This document shows positions 8,709-17,959 of a DNA stretch of 64,000 nt, in pieces. The first letter of the stretch is position 1. Each line of letters starts with the position of its first letter. Both the position numbers and the translations under genes were made by a program. Source of the DNA: Salinispora pacifica CNR114 (GTDB lineage Bacteria > Actinomycetota > Actinomycetes > Mycobacteriales > Micromonosporaceae); the NCBI RefSeq assembly GCF_000514775.1, contig NZ_AZWO01000008.1:62001-126000 (forward strand), read 5' to 3'. The notes under the pieces are model-generated. The model was not told the origin of the DNA. It worked only from the letters and a program-made list of their open reading frames with translations, and ran no database searches.

Positions 8709-9827
8709 ATGGGCCATACCGCACATTCCGGGCGAAGGTTGAACATCGACGCGGGAGATTCGCTCGCTGTCCAGCACGTTCCCGGCCGGGTCGGTCTGCC
8801 GGTCCTGGAGGTCGAGGAGCTGCGGCACAACAAGGGAAACGCCGCGACCTACGGGATCTGGCGGGTGCGGGGGGCGGCCGGTCAAGCCGTGTTGAAGATC
8901 TACCGGCCGGGTGCGCCCGGCTACACCGGCTTCTGGCCAACCTCCACCGAGCCGACGCACTGGAACTACTGGCGGCGGGAGTCGTTGGCCTATGCGGAAG
9001 GCCTGACCTCGACTGTCTACGCCGAGGCCGGCGTCAGCGGGCCGGAAATGCTGGAGACCAACGTACGCGCCGACGGCATGGTCGAACTCTGGCTGGACTA
9101 CGTCCCCGGCATCGGTGGTTTCGAATGGTCGCCCAGCCGTATCGCCCGGTTCGCCTACGAACTCGGCACGGGCCAGGCGCGGTGGACCGGGCGGGTGCCG
9201 GACCTGCCCTGGCTCTCGCGCGGTTGGCTGCGGCAGTACCTCGCCGATGGGCCGCCGCTGTCGGTGAACATCGAGGACTCCGATTGGGGTCATCCGGACG
9301 TCGCGTTCTGGCCCGACCCGGTGCGGCAGCGCCTGCGTCGGCTGTGGGCCGAGCGCAACCAGACGCTCGCGGTCGCACAGGGCGTCGAGCGTACGTTGTG
9401 CCACCTCGATGTCTGGCCCGCCAACCTCATCGATGTGGGCGGCAGGTCGGTGCTGCTCGACTGGGCGTTCGCCGGAGAGGGAGCGGTCGGCGAGGACATC
9501 TCCAACCTCATCCTGGACAGCTTCACCGACGGCCTGATGGATCCGGACCTGCTACCGGAGATCGCGGAGGGCTGTGTCGACGGCTACCTCAAGGGCTTAC
9601 GGGACGGTGGCTGGTCCGGCTCCGAGGACGCGGTCCGCGTCGCGGTCGGCGCGTGTGGCGCCGCGAAGTTCAGCTGGTTTGGTCCCGCCGTGCTCGGCCG
9701 GGCGGTCAGCAACGACGTCGGGTCGTCGAACTACAGCCAGGACGAGTCCGCCGAACTGGTGGTCAAGCGGGTAGCGGGCCTGGTCACGCTCATCGCCGAC
9801 TGGGCACGCGTCTCCGGATCACGCTAG
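8709..9827 (+). CDS. APH-fold phosphotransferase family protein
   Basis: Putative small-molecule kinase of the aminoglycoside/choline kinase fold, 372 residues if ATG 8709 is used. The catalytic loop CHLDVWPANLI gives His232, Asp234 and Asn239, and the metal-binding Asp251 is in LLDWAFAG. QAVLKIYRPG near 60-68 resembles the ATP-lysine strand. The 5' end is uncertain: the frame is open to 8574 and no Shine-Dalgarno stands out before 8709. It is transcribed away from the NAGGN operon across the repeat-bearing region. Sequence does not indicate antibiotic resistance; the substrate is unknown. Confidence 0.75.
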   Translation: MGHTAHSGRRLNIDAGDSLAVQHVPGRVGLPVLEVEELRHNKGNAATYGIWRVRGAAGQAVLKIYRPGAPGYTGFWPTSTEPTHWNYWRRESLAYAEGLTSTVYAEAGVSGPEMLETNVRADGMVELWLDYVPGIGGFEWSPSRIARFAYELGTGQARWTGRVPDLPWLSRGWLRQYLADGPPLSVNIEDSDWGHPDVAFWPDPVRQRLRRLWAERNQTLAVAQGVERTLCHLDVWPANLIDVGGRSVLLDWAFAGEGAVGEDISNLILDSFTDGLMDPDLLPEIAEGCVDGYLKGLRDGGWSGSEDAVRVAVGACGAAKFSWFGPAVLGRAVSNDVGSSNYSQDESAELVVKRVAGLVTLIADWARVSGSR

Positions 9828-9876
9828 GCCGGTACCACGGGGACCTGGTGGCCGCGGTCGCCGCGCCGGTTCCAGG

Positions 9877-10278
9877 CTAGGCGGGCTGCTCCGGCTCCAG
9901 GAACTCGAGCCGGTTGCCCAGTGGGTCGTGGGCGTAGAACCGACGGTGCCCGGGGAAGTTGTCGTCCCAGTCGACCTCGATCCCATGCTCGCCGAGGCGC
10001 TTGGCCAAGGCGTCGATGTCATTCACCAGGATTCCCGGGTGCGCCTTGCGGGCCGGCCGGAAATCCAACTGCACGCCGAGGTGGATCTCGAGCCCGCCGG
10101 AGCGGAACCAGCAACCACCGCGGGTGGCGAGGACTGGCGGCTTGGCTAGCTCGGCCATGCCCAGCACACCGCCGTAGAACTCTCGCACGGTCGGCTCCGA
10201 CTCCGGCGGGATGGCCAACTGCGTGTGGTGTAGCCCGTTCAACCGGTAGCCCTGCTGCCGCTGGTCGCTCACCGACAT
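9877..10278 (-). CDS. VOC-family (glyoxalase/bleomycin-resistance fold) protein
   Basis: 133 residues using ATG 10278 behind a G-rich ribosome site. The paired beta-alpha-beta-beta-beta pattern is seen: LNGLHHTQLAIP opens the first module, HPGILVNDIDALAKRL the second, and FYAHDPLGNRLEFLEPEQ closes it, where the late Glu is a typical metal ligand. VOC proteins range from glyoxalases to dioxygenases and drug-binding proteins, so no reaction is assigned. It converges on the kinase gene with 49 bp between and has its own start region 195 bp from msrA's end. Confidence 0.8.
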   Translation of the reverse strand: MSVSDQRQQGYRLNGLHHTQLAIPPESEPTVREFYGGVLGMAELAKPPVLATRGGCWFRSGGLEIHLGVQLDFRPARKAHPGILVNDIDALAKRLGEHGIEVDWDDNFPGHRRFYAHDPLGNRLEFLEPEQPA

Positions 10279-10421
10279 ACCCCCCACTCGTCGTGACAAC
10301 GCGCCTTAACGTATCCGCCGGCCGCCGTTCGCGCTGCCCGGGTTCGGTCACCACGGCGCTCTCGCCAGACCGTTCATGCCGTTGCCGCGGAGTTGGGCAA
10401 CCTCAGGAACGCACAGGTGGA

Positions 10422-10462
10422 ACGCAGGCGGGGCCGGGCGTCCGCCGCGGCCCCGCCTGCGT
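10422..10462 (-). terminator. hairpin terminator after msrA
   Basis: A perfect 15-bp GC-rich stem (10422-10436 with 10448-10462) and 11-nt loop, 10 bp past the msrA stop. It lacks a U-tract but is one of the strongest hairpins in the window. Confidence 0.7.
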
Positions 10463-10472
10463 GCTTACCTGG

Positions 10473-11141
10473 TCAGTCTCGGTTTGCCGGTTGCTCGGAA
10501 GGGGCGCAGAAGCTGAGCCCATTGGGGCCGTGGTTGCAGTAGCCGCCGGGATTCTTGGTCGGAGCGAGGTACTGCTGGTGGTATCCCTCGGCTAGGTAGT
10601 AGTCGCCGAGGGGGCTGATCTCGGTGGTGATCTCGCCCTTGCCGGCGCGGGCCACGACCGGTGCGAACGCGTCGCGGGACGCCAGCGCGGTGGTCAGCTG
10701 CTGGTCGGTGGTCGGGTAGATCGCCGACCGGTACTGGGTGCCCATGTCGTTGCCCTGCCGCATGCCCTGGGTCGGGTCGTGGTTCTCCCAGAAGACCTTC
10801 AACAGGTCCTCGTATGTGATCTTCGTCGGGTCGTAGTTGACCTGGACGACCTCGGCGTGCCCGGTCCGGCCGGAGCAGACCTCGTCGTACGACGGGTTCG
10901 GCGTGTGGCCGCCCGCGTAGCCCACCGAGGTGGTGAGCACGCCGGGCAGCGTCCAGAACAGCCGCTCGGCGCCCCAGAAACAACCCATCCCGAAGACGGC
11001 GACCTCGGTTCCCTCAGGGAACGGGCCGGTCAGCGGGGTGCCCAACACCTCGTGCGGGTCGGTGACCGGCGTTGCGACCGGGCGGCCGGGCAGGGCCTCC
11101 TCCGCGGTGATCAGCTGGGCTTTCGTACGGCGCAGGAACAC
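10473..11141 (-). CDS. msrA: peptide-methionine (S)-S-oxide reductase
   Basis: Repairs oxidised methionine in proteins using a thiol relay; cytoplasmic; 222 residues. The catalytic motif GMGCFWGAE places the nucleophilic cysteine at 54, and the family signatures [19 protein letters not shown] and YRSAIY are intact. The C-terminal [15 protein letters not shown] carries further cysteines suitable as resolving residues. An N-terminal stretch of about 45 residues before the core is usual for actinobacterial MsrA. It stands alone with its own terminator, and a thiol-protection theme is shared with mca at 17 kb. Confidence 0.93.
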   Translation of the reverse strand: MFLRRTKAQLITAEEALPGRPVATPVTDPHEVLGTPLTGPFPEGTEVAVFGMGCFWGAERLFWTLPGVLTTSVGYAGGHTPNPSYDEVCSGRTGHAEVVQVNYDPTKITYEDLLKVFWENHDPTQGMRQGNDMGTQYRSAIYPTTDQQLTTALASRDAFAPVVARAGKGEITTEISPLGDYYLAEGYHQQYLAPTKNPGGYCNHGPNGLSFCAPSEQPANRD

Positions 11142-11236
11142 GATGGAACTCCTCTCATACCTTCCCCGGCTGCAACGCCGGCCGGCCCGGTTTCCTTACC
11201 CGTGCCGACGGCTGCCTTACCCCGCGACGGTGGCCC

Positions 11237-11659
11237 TCAGGCGGAATCCGGCAGCGCCGCGCGGATCCGGTCGGCGTGGTCGGCCGCCTCGGCGTCGTCC
11301 CGGTAGCGGGTGCGGGGCCAGAAGAAGCCGCGCAGCCCGTCGCCCCTCGTCCGCGGCACCACATGGGTGTGCAGGTGCGGAACCGATTGCGACACCTTGT
11401 TGTTCATCGCCACGAACGTGCCGCCCGCGCCCAACCCGGCCTCAACCGCGACGGCGAGTCGGCGGACCAACGCGAAGTAACCCGGCAGCGCCTGAGCCGG
11501 CAGGTCCGCCAGCGTGACCAGGTGGGGACGCGGCACCACGAGCAGGTGGCCCGGGAACACCGGCCGGGTGTCCAGGAAGGCCACCCCGCCGGGCTCGTCC
11601 ACAACCCGGAACGCCGGCACCTCGCCCGCCACGATTCCGCAGAACACGCATCCGCTCAT
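11237..11659 (-). CDS. HIT-family nucleotide hydrolase
   Basis: A 140-residue histidine-triad protein. The zinc-binding start [14 protein letters not shown] and the catalytic triad HLHTHVVPR (about 95-103) are clear. HIT proteins cleave nucleoside phosphoramidates and related nucleotides, but the physiological substrate is unknown. The frame is open far upstream through antisense of metB; ATG 11659 is chosen because the protein begins there with the canonical HIT N-terminus and a -10 box TACCCT ends 8 nt before it, implying a leaderless mRNA. It is divergent from metB with 45 bp between starts. Confidence 0.9.
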   Translation of the reverse strand: MSGCVFCGIVAGEVPAFRVVDEPGGVAFLDTRPVFPGHLLVVPRPHLVTLADLPAQALPGYFALVRRLAVAVEAGLGAGGTFVAMNNKVSQSVPHLHTHVVPRTRGDGLRGFFWPRTRYRDDAEAADHADRIRAALPDSA

Positions 11660-11667
11660 CCCTCGGC

Positions 11668-11673
11668 AGGGTA
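11668..11673 (-). promoter_or_regulatory. -10 box of leaderless HIT gene
   Basis: TACCCT on the minus strand ends 8 nt before ATG 11659, so transcription should begin at or next to the start codon. It would overlap the -35 region of the divergent metB promoter. Confidence 0.5.
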
Positions 11674-11691
11674 GCCCAGACCGGGCCCGAC

Positions 11692-11697
11692 TAACGT
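11692..11697 (+). promoter_or_regulatory. -10 box of leaderless metB
   Basis: TAACGT ends 7 nt before ATG 11705 and no Shine-Dalgarno is present. Together with 11668-11673 it makes a compact face-away promoter pair. Confidence 0.5.
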
Positions 11698-11704
11698 TCC
11701 GGTC

Positions 11705-12847
11705 ATGAGTAACGGCTTCGAGACGCTCGCCATCCACGCCGGTCAGGCCCCGGAGGCCCGCACCGGTGCGGTGATCCCCCCGATTTACCAGACCAGCACG
11801 TACGCGCAGGACGCCGTCGGGGCGCCGCGCCAGGGCTACGAGTACAGCCGCTCCGGCAACCCGACCCGGGACGCGCTGCAGGAGTGCCTGGCCGCGCTGG
11901 AAGGCGGCGCCGTCGGTCTCGCCTTCGCCAGTGGCCTCGCCGCCGAGGACACGCTGCTGCGGGCGGTCTGCACCCCCGGCGACCACGTGGTCATCCCGGA
12001 CGACGCCTACGGCGGCACCTACCGGCTCTTCGCTCGGGTCACCGAGCGCTGGGGCCTGTCCTACACCCCGGCCCGGGTCTCCGACCCCGACGCGGTGCGG
12101 GCCGCGATCCGGCCGGGCCAGACGAAGATCGTCTGGGTGGAGACCCCCACCAACCCGTTGCTCGGCATCGCCGACATCGCCGCCCTCGCGGCGATCGCCC
12201 ACGAGGCGGGGGCGTTGCTCGTGGTGGACAACACCTTCGCCTCCCCGTACCTGCAGCAGCCGATCACGTTCGGTGCCGACGTCGTCGTGCACTCGACCAC
12301 CAAGTACATCGGTGGACACTCCGACGTGGTCGGTGGGGCACTGGTCGTCGCCGACCCCGAGCTCGGTGCCGAGCTGGGTTATCACCAGAATGCGATGGGT
12401 GCGATCAACGGGCCGTTCGACGCCTGGCTCACCCTGCGCGGGATCAAGACCCTCGGCGTACGAATGGATCGCCACTGCGACAACGCCGAGCGGATCGCCA
12501 CCTTCTTGGACGGGCACCCGTCGGTCGCCTCGGTCAGCTACCCCGGCCTGCCCACCCACCCCGGGTACGAGGTGGCCGTGAAGCAGATGCGACGCTTCGG
12601 CGGGATGGTCTCCTTCCGTGCGGTCGGCGGCGAGGAGCAGGCCGTACAGATCTGTAACCGGGCGAAGCTGTTCGTGCTCGCCGAGTCGCTCGGCGGGGTG
12701 GAGTCCCTGATCGAGCATCCGGGTCGGATGACCCACGCCGGTGCGGCCGGCTCGCCGCTTGAAGTTCCCGGCGATCTCGTGCGACTGTCTGTCGGCATTG
12801 AGACGGTAGACGACCTGCTGGCTGATCTGGAGCAGGCGCTGGGCTGA
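11705..12847 (+). CDS. metB: cystathionine gamma-synthase / lyase family enzyme
   Basis: PLP enzyme of the Cys/Met metabolism family, 380 residues. Lys200 in HSTTKYIGGHSDVVGG binds PLP; YEYSRSGNPTRDALQ and VVDNTFASPYLQ are family signatures. It would make cystathionine from an activated homoserine, or split cystathionine; these activities cannot be told apart from sequence. Position in the same neighbourhood as cbs and the mycobacterial parallel favour MetB. It is followed after about 25 bp by the amidase, suggesting one transcript. Expression likely starts at a leaderless promoter 11692-11697. Confidence 0.9.
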   Translation: MSNGFETLAIHAGQAPEARTGAVIPPIYQTSTYAQDAVGAPRQGYEYSRSGNPTRDALQECLAALEGGAVGLAFASGLAAEDTLLRAVCTPGDHVVIPDDAYGGTYRLFARVTERWGLSYTPARVSDPDAVRAAIRPGQTKIVWVETPTNPLLGIADIAALAAIAHEAGALLVVDNTFASPYLQQPITFGADVVVHSTTKYIGGHSDVVGGALVVADPELGAELGYHQNAMGAINGPFDAWLTLRGIKTLGVRMDRHCDNAERIATFLDGHPSVASVSYPGLPTHPGYEVAVKQMRRFGGMVSFRAVGGEEQAVQICNRAKLFVLAESLGGVESLIEHPGRMTHAGAAGSPLEVPGDLVRLSVGIETVDDLLADLEQALG

Positions 12848-12872
12848 TCACAGGGGCTGGGGGAGGGTGGCC

Positions 12873-14276
12873 GTGCAGGACATCGTGCCGACCTGGGTGG
12901 GGGCGACTGCCAAGCAGATCGCCCGCGGCGTGCGCCGCGGTGACATCTCCGCCACCCAGGTCGTCGCCGACCATCTCGACCACCTCGCCCGGGTCGACCC
13001 CGACCTGGCCGCGTTCCGGCAGGTACGGGCCGGTGCGGCGGTCACCGAGGCGGAGAAGGTCGACGAGCTGGAGGACCTGGCTGACCTTCCGCTGGCCGGG
13101 GTGCCGGTGGCGGTCAAGGAGAACACCGCCGTGGCCGGCCTGCCCACCTGGAACGGTTCGGCCGCGGCCCGGACCCCGGTGGCGGAGGCCGACCACGAGG
13201 TGGTCCGGCGGCTGCGCGGTGCGGGCGCGGTGATTCTCGGCGTCACCCGGATGCCGGAGCTGGGCCTGTGGGGGGTGACCGACGACTTGACCGCGGTGAC
13301 CCGAAACCCGTGGGACCGTGGCCGAACCCCCGGCGGCTCGTCCGGGGGGTCGGCCGCGGCGGTGGCCGCGGGGCTGGTGCCGATCGCCCACGGCAACGAC
13401 GGGCTCGGGTCGATCCGGATTCCGGCGGCTTGCTGCGGTCTGGTCGGCCTCAAGCCCGGGCGTGGGGTGGTGCCCTGCCAACTCGGCGCGGACGACTGGT
13501 TCGGCCTCACCGAGCACGGGATGCTGACCACCACCGTCGCCGACGCGGCGGTCGGCTTTCAGACGCTCGCCGGCCGGCGGCAGGAGAAGCTTGTCCCGCC
13601 GGCCCGGCTCCGGGTCGGCGTATCCCTGCGCTCCCCGGTGCGGGGCATTTCGCCGGATGCGTCGAACCGGGACGCGGTCGCTGCCGCCGGCCGACTGCTC
13701 GCCGCCGCCGGGCACGACACCGTGCCGGCCGACCCGAGCTACTCGACGACACTCGGCCTACAGGGCCTCGCCACCTGGTTCGCCGCGGCTGCCGCGGATG
13801 TCCAGGCCGCCGGCCTGGACCGGCGGAATCTGCAGAAGCGCAGCCGCCAGCACGTCCGGCTCGGAGAGTGGGTGCAGCGCCGGGGGTACGTACGCCCGGC
13901 CGACCGGGCGGACTGGCGGGAGCGCTCGATCGGACTCTTCACCGACCACTCGATCGACCTGCTGCTCACCCCGGCCCTGGCGGGCATCCCCCCGGCGGCG
14001 AACAGCTGGTCGGCTCGCTCCTGGCGGGCGAACGTCCTGGCCAACCTTCGTTACGCCCCGTACACCGCACCGTGGAATCTCGCCGGACTACCCGCGCTGG
14101 TGGTGCCGGTGGGTCGTCGCCCGGATGGGCTGCCGGTGGCGGTCCAACTGGTCGGTCCGCCCGGGTCCGAGCTCCTGTTGCTCAGTGTGGCCGGCCAGTT
14201 CGAGATGCAGGCCCCCTGGGCCCGACACGCCGATGGCTACCCACAAGGCGGGATGCCCTCGCCGGCTTCCGGGTGA
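12873..14276 (+). CDS. amidase (amidase-signature family)
   Basis: Serine hydrolase of the amidase-signature family, about 467 residues. The Ser-cisSer-Lys triad is visible: the lysine in VPVAVKENTAV, and GGSSGGSAAAV with the serine pair; SIRIPAACCGLVGLKPGRG follows. A typical enzyme would hydrolyse an amide to acid and ammonia; the substrate is unknown and it is not the GatA subunit, since gatB/gatC are absent. GTG 12873 is preferred because GGGGGAGG ends 6 nt before it; GTG 12867 is also in frame. It lies between metB and ilvA, same strand, probably co-transcribed. Confidence 0.85.
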   Translation: MQDIVPTWVGATAKQIARGVRRGDISATQVVADHLDHLARVDPDLAAFRQVRAGAAVTEAEKVDELEDLADLPLAGVPVAVKENTAVAGLPTWNGSAAARTPVAEADHEVVRRLRGAGAVILGVTRMPELGLWGVTDDLTAVTRNPWDRGRTPGGSSGGSAAAVAAGLVPIAHGNDGLGSIRIPAACCGLVGLKPGRGVVPCQLGADDWFGLTEHGMLTTTVADAAVGFQTLAGRRQEKLVPPARLRVGVSLRSPVRGISPDASNRDAVAAAGRLLAAAGHDTVPADPSYSTTLGLQGLATWFAAAAADVQAAGLDRRNLQKRSRQHVRLGEWVQRRGYVRPADRADWRERSIGLFTDHSIDLLLTPALAGIPPAANSWSARSWRANVLANLRYAPYTAPWNLAGLPALVVPVGRRPDGLPVAVQLVGPPGSELLLLSVAGQFEMQAPWARHADGYPQGGMPSPASG

Positions 14277-14362
14277 GGCGTCCCGGCACCGGACCACGAC
14301 AGCGGGAAGCGGGGGCGGTGGCCAGGCCCGGCGCTGGTCGGGGCGGGTGGCACGATCAGGGC

Positions 14363-15583
14363 ATGACGAAATTGGTCAGCCTGGACGACGTACGGGCCGC
14401 GCGGGAGCTACTTGCCGGTGTCGTTCGTACCACCCCGTTGGAGCCGTCCCGTCCCCTCAGCGCGGCGCTCGGCGGGCCGGTGTGGCTCAAGTGCGAGCAC
14501 CTCCAGCGAGCTGGTTCGTACAAGGTGCGAGGGGCTTTTGTGCGGATCTCCCGGCTGTCGGCGGCGGAGCGCGCCAACGGTGTGGTCGCGGCCAGCGCCG
14601 GCAACCACGCCCAGGGTGTGGCGCTCGCTGCCGGCCTGGTCGGCACGCACGCCACCGTGTTCATGCCGGTGAACGCACCGTTGCCGAAGGTGGAGGCCAC
14701 CAAGGGGTACGGCGCGCAGGTCGAACTCGTCGGTAACACGGTTGACGAGACGCTGGTGGCCGCGCAGACCTACGCCGAGCGCACCGGGGCAACGCTGATC
14801 CACCCGTTCGACCACCGCGATGTGATCGCGGGGCAGGGCACGGTGGCGCTGGAGATCCTCGAACAGTGCCCGGAGGTCCGCACGATCGTCACCGGGGTGG
14901 GGGGCGGTGGACTGGTCTCCGGCATCGGCGTCGCGGTTAGGGCGCTGCGTCCGGACGTGCGGGTCGTCGGGGTGCAGGCGGCGAGCGCCGCCGCCTTCCC
15001 GCCCTCGCTGGCCGCGGGTGAGCCGGTGCGGCTGCCGTCGTTCGGCACGATCGCGGACGGAATCGCCGTCGGCCGCCCCGGTGAGCTGACCTTCCAGCAC
15101 GTCCGCGCGTTGGTCGACGAGGTCGTGACCGTGCGCGAGGAGGACATCTCCCGGGCGCTGCTGATGTTGTTGGAGCGGGGCAAGCAGGTGGTCGAGCCGG
15201 CCGGTGCGGTGGGGGCGGCGGCGCTGCTGGCCGGCGTGGTTGACGTCGAGGCGCCGGTGGTCACGGTGCTCTCCGGTGGCAACATCGATCCGCTACTGAT
15301 GCTGCGCGTGATCGAGCATGGGCTCGCGGCGGCCGGGCGCTACCTGCGGGTCACCGTCCGCTGCTCCGATCGGCCGGGCCAGCTCGCCCTGTTGCTCAGT
15401 GAGATCGCCGAGCAGCGGGCGAACGTCGTGGACGTCGAGCACCAGCGGGCCAATCCGCACCTGCGGCTCGGCGAGGTCGAGGTGGCGTTGTCGGTGGAGA
15501 CCCGCGGCACCGAACACTCGGACACGCTGATTAGCGTGCTGCGGGCGAGTGGCTACCAAGTGGTTTTCGCCGGCGAGGCGTGA
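14363..15583 (+). CDS. ilvA: threonine ammonia-lyase with C-terminal ACT domain
   Basis: PLP enzyme converting threonine to 2-oxobutyrate and ammonia, the entry to isoleucine synthesis; 406 residues. Lys54 in RAGSYKVRGAF is the PLP lysine, ASAGNHAQGVAL the cofactor loop and GVGGGGLVSG the phosphate loop. Residues from about 330 (LRVTVRCSDRPGQLALLL) form a single ACT domain, as in the medium-length form. ATG 14363 is chosen because the frame upstream is antisense-like readthrough of the amidase gene. It is 86 bp after the amidase and ends in a very strong bidirectional hairpin. Confidence 0.92.
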   Translation: MTKLVSLDDVRAARELLAGVVRTTPLEPSRPLSAALGGPVWLKCEHLQRAGSYKVRGAFVRISRLSAAERANGVVAASAGNHAQGVALAAGLVGTHATVFMPVNAPLPKVEATKGYGAQVELVGNTVDETLVAAQTYAERTGATLIHPFDHRDVIAGQGTVALEILEQCPEVRTIVTGVGGGGLVSGIGVAVRALRPDVRVVGVQAASAAAFPPSLAAGEPVRLPSFGTIADGIAVGRPGELTFQHVRALVDEVVTVREEDISRALLMLLERGKQVVEPAGAVGAAALLAGVVDVEAPVVTVLSGGNIDPLLMLRVIEHGLAAAGRYLRVTVRCSDRPGQLALLLSEIAEQRANVVDVEHQRANPHLRLGEVEVALSVETRGTEHSDTLISVLRASGYQVVFAGEA

Positions 15584-15616
15584 GGCCGCCCAGCCCGAGC
15601 TCCGACGGAGCCCGCA

Positions 15617-15659
15617 GTCCCGACGTGCCGGTGGCCCCGGGCCACCGGCACGTCGGGAC
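15617..15659. terminator. bidirectional terminator between ilvA and greA
   Basis: A perfect palindrome with 21-bp arms (15617-15637 and 15639-15659) around one central base, between convergent genes that stop at 15583 and 15680. The symmetry serves both strands. This is the longest perfect stem I found in the window. Confidence 0.8.
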
Positions 15660-15679
15660 GGGTGGGGTCAGCGCTGCCC

Positions 15680-16177
15680 TCAGCCGGCGAAGGGCTCGAA
15701 GGCGACCACGGTCACCTTGATATCGGCGCCGCTGGGCGCGGTGTAGGTGCAGGTCTGGCCCGGGCGGCAGCCCAGGATCGCCTGCCCGATGGCGGACTCG
15801 GGGCTGTAGACCGTCAGGTCGGTGGTCGACGAGATCTCACGGGAACCGAGCAGGAAACGCTCGGTGTCATCCTTGTCGTCATCGAAGTAGATCGTTACTA
15901 CCATGCCCGGCGCGACCGTGTCGGCAGTCGGTGCCTCACCCACCTGAGCGGTGCGGAGTAGCTCCTTCAGGTAGACGATCCGTCCCTCGGCCTTGCCCTG
16001 TTCCTCGCGGGCGGCGTGGTAGCCGCCGTTCTCCCGCAGGTCACCCTCCTCACGCCGGGCGTTGATCTCGGCGGCGATGACCGGCCGATTGGCGATCAAC
16101 GCGTCGAGCTCCGCCTGGAGGCGGTCGTGCGCCTCCTGGGACAGCCAGGTGGCGGGCGCCTCGTTGCCAGTGGACAC
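15680..16177 (-). CDS. greA: transcription elongation factor GreA
   Basis: Rescues backtracked RNA polymerase by stimulating transcript cleavage; 165 residues. The N-terminal coiled coil (about 10-80) has the acidic tip ARREEGDLRENGGYHAAREEQ, and the C-terminal FKBP-like domain contains VVTIYFDDDKDDTERFLLG and SPESAIGQAILG. GTG 16177 is chosen: AGGAGAT lies 5 nt upstream, and the protein then begins with the normal GreA N-terminus; the longer frame adds an unrelated 37 residues. Downstream of the DUF4307 gene on the same strand, as in mycobacteria. Confidence 0.94.
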   Translation of the reverse strand: MSTGNEAPATWLSQEAHDRLQAELDALIANRPVIAAEINARREEGDLRENGGYHAAREEQGKAEGRIVYLKELLRTAQVGEAPTADTVAPGMVVTIYFDDDKDDTERFLLGSREISSTTDLTVYSPESAIGQAILGCRPGQTCTYTAPSGADIKVTVVAFEPFAG

Positions 16178-16303
16178 AGGCGATCTCCTCAGTCGTGCTG
16201 GCGACAGGTGAAATTCCAAGTTACCAGTGCCCGCCGACGTCGTCGGCCCGACGATCAACGTCCAGCCCTTCGCACGCCGCCCCGCCACGGCCGTCGGAGC
16301 AGG

Positions 16304-16738
16304 TCAGGCCGGGCGACGACAGCGAAGTACCTCGCCGATGAAAGGGCGTCCCTCGGTCACCAGACGATGCTGTGCGCGTACCTCCCGCTCGTCGGGCTGG
16401 GCGGTCACCGTGACCTGCTCCCGGGCCACCTGGGCGCCGTCCCGGTCCCGGGCCCGCAACACACAGACCGCCGACCCGCCCGGGGGTACGGTGACCCGGA
16501 AGTCGATCAGCACCTGGGAGTCGGTGATCTCGGTATAGGTGATCACGGTTGCGTCGTACTCCAGCCCGCCGTACTGCTGGTAGAGCCGAACCACGATCGT
16601 GCCGAGGGCCGCCACCAGGGCGAGCCCCACCAGCGCGGTCAGCACTGGACGGCGCCGACGGCGCTCCCGCCGCCGGCCGTACCGGCCGGGTGGGAACACC
16701 GGCGCGCCGGTTAAATGTGTGGCGTGCATCTCGCTCAC
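16304..16738 (-). CDS. DUF4307 single-pass membrane protein
   Basis: A 144-residue protein with a basic N-terminus (RRRERRRRR near 22-30), one transmembrane helix at about 32-50 and an extracytoplasmic beta-rich domain ending in a cysteine (VLRCRRPA). This matches the actinobacterial DUF4307 family, which is typically encoded between greA and mca exactly as here. Function is unknown. It is divergent from mca across 273 bp and 126 bp ahead of greA. The N-terminal positive charge predicts the C-terminal domain outside. Confidence 0.82.
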   Translation of the reverse strand: MSEMHATHLTGAPVFPPGRYGRRRERRRRRPVLTALVGLALVAALGTIVVRLYQQYGGLEYDATVITYTEITDSQVLIDFRVTVPPGGSAVCVLRARDRDGAQVAREQVTVTAQPDEREVRAQHRLVTEGRPFIGEVLRCRRPA

Positions 16739-17011
16739 CGGCGGGCATCTCCTGGCATCGTTGTCGGGGCCATCAGCAAGAATGGTTTGGTAAGAGTGGC
16801 AGGTTCATTCTCCCAGCCGTCCGGGCACGTCACGCACCGTGGCCACGTCAGGCATCGTGGGAGCTCCAGCAGCGCCGTAAGCATCGTAGGTCAGCGCCGG
16901 TGGAGTGCCCAGGGGTGCGGGTGTGCCCGGTGGGCGGCACGACGGCGGGGGATGTGCCGTAGCCGGGCGGCCTGGGTAGGACCGCCGGGGCAGAGATGAG
17001 GAGCACCGACC

Positions 17012-17893
17012 TTGGCAGAGCGACTGCGACTCATGGCCGTCCACGCACACCCGGACGACGAGTCGAGCAAGGGCGCCGCGACCACCGCGAAGTACGTGGC
17101 CGAGGGGGTGGACGTCCTGGTCGTGACGTGCACCGGCGGCGAGCGGGGGAGCGTGCTCAATCCCAAGATGGACCGGCCCGACGTCTGGGCCAACATCGCC
17201 GACATCCGCCGTGCCGAGATGGACGCCGCGCGGGCCATCCTCGGTATCGAGCAGGCCTGGCTTGGCTTCGTCGACTCGGGGCTGCCGGAGGGGGACCCGC
17301 TGCCACCGTTGCCGGAGGGCTGCTTCGCCCTACAGGACGTGGCCGAGGCCGCCGGCCCGCTGGTGCGCCTGATGCGTGAGTTCCGTCCGCACGTCGTCAC
17401 CACCTACGACGAGGACGGCGGCTACCCCCACCCCGACCACATCATGACTCACAAGATCACCGTTGCGGCCTTCGACGCCGCCGGCGCCGCCGAGCGTTAC
17501 CCCGATCTCGGCGAGCCCTGGCAGCCGCTCAAGCTCTACTACGACATCGTTTTCTCCAAGGACAGGATCCTGGTGCTCCACGAGGCGCTGCTCGCCGCCG
17601 GCTTCGAGTCGCCGTACGAGGAGTGGCTCACGCGTTGGGAGGACCGGACAGACAAGGGCTCCAGAATCACCACCCGGGTGGGATGCGCCGAGTACTTCCC
17701 GGTCCGCGACGACGCGTTGCGCGCCCACGCGACCCAGATCGACCCGGACGGATTCTGGTTCCAGGTGCCGATGGAGGTGCAACAGCGCGCCTGGCCCACG
17801 GAGGACTTCCAACTCGTCCGGTCCCTGGTCGACAGCCCCCTGCCCGAGTCGGACCTGTTCGCTGGCATTGCTGAGCCCGGCGCACCCCGATGA
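17012..17893 (+). CDS. mca: mycothiol S-conjugate amidase
   Basis: Zinc hydrolase that cleaves mycothiol conjugates into a mercapturic acid for export plus GlcN-Ins, part of actinobacterial detoxification; 293 residues. AVHAHPDDESS supplies His13, Asp15 (base) and Asp16 at the zinc; YPHPDHIMTHK (His143) gives the third ligand. MshB, the deacetylase paralogue, is the alternative, but the LmbE core with DVWANIADIRRAEM, the overall length and the greA/DUF4307 context match Mca. The start is TTG 17012 with GAGGAG 8 nt upstream. A small membrane protein follows after 66 bp. Confidence 0.92.
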   Translation: MAERLRLMAVHAHPDDESSKGAATTAKYVAEGVDVLVVTCTGGERGSVLNPKMDRPDVWANIADIRRAEMDAARAILGIEQAWLGFVDSGLPEGDPLPPLPEGCFALQDVAEAAGPLVRLMREFRPHVVTTYDEDGGYPHPDHIMTHKITVAAFDAAGAAERYPDLGEPWQPLKLYYDIVFSKDRILVLHEALLAAGFESPYEEWLTRWEDRTDKGSRITTRVGCAEYFPVRDDALRAHATQIDPDGFWFQVPMEVQQRAWPTEDFQLVRSLVDSPLPESDLFAGIAEPGAPR

Positions 17894-17959
17894 GGGGGTC
17901 CATCGGCCCTGCCCCGGGGGCGGGCTAGGCTGGTCACCACTCGCGCAACGGAGGACGCC

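Noticed and set aside
8709..9827. Aminoglycoside resistance gene
   Set aside because: Only the general APH kinase fold is visible; nothing links it to drug modification.
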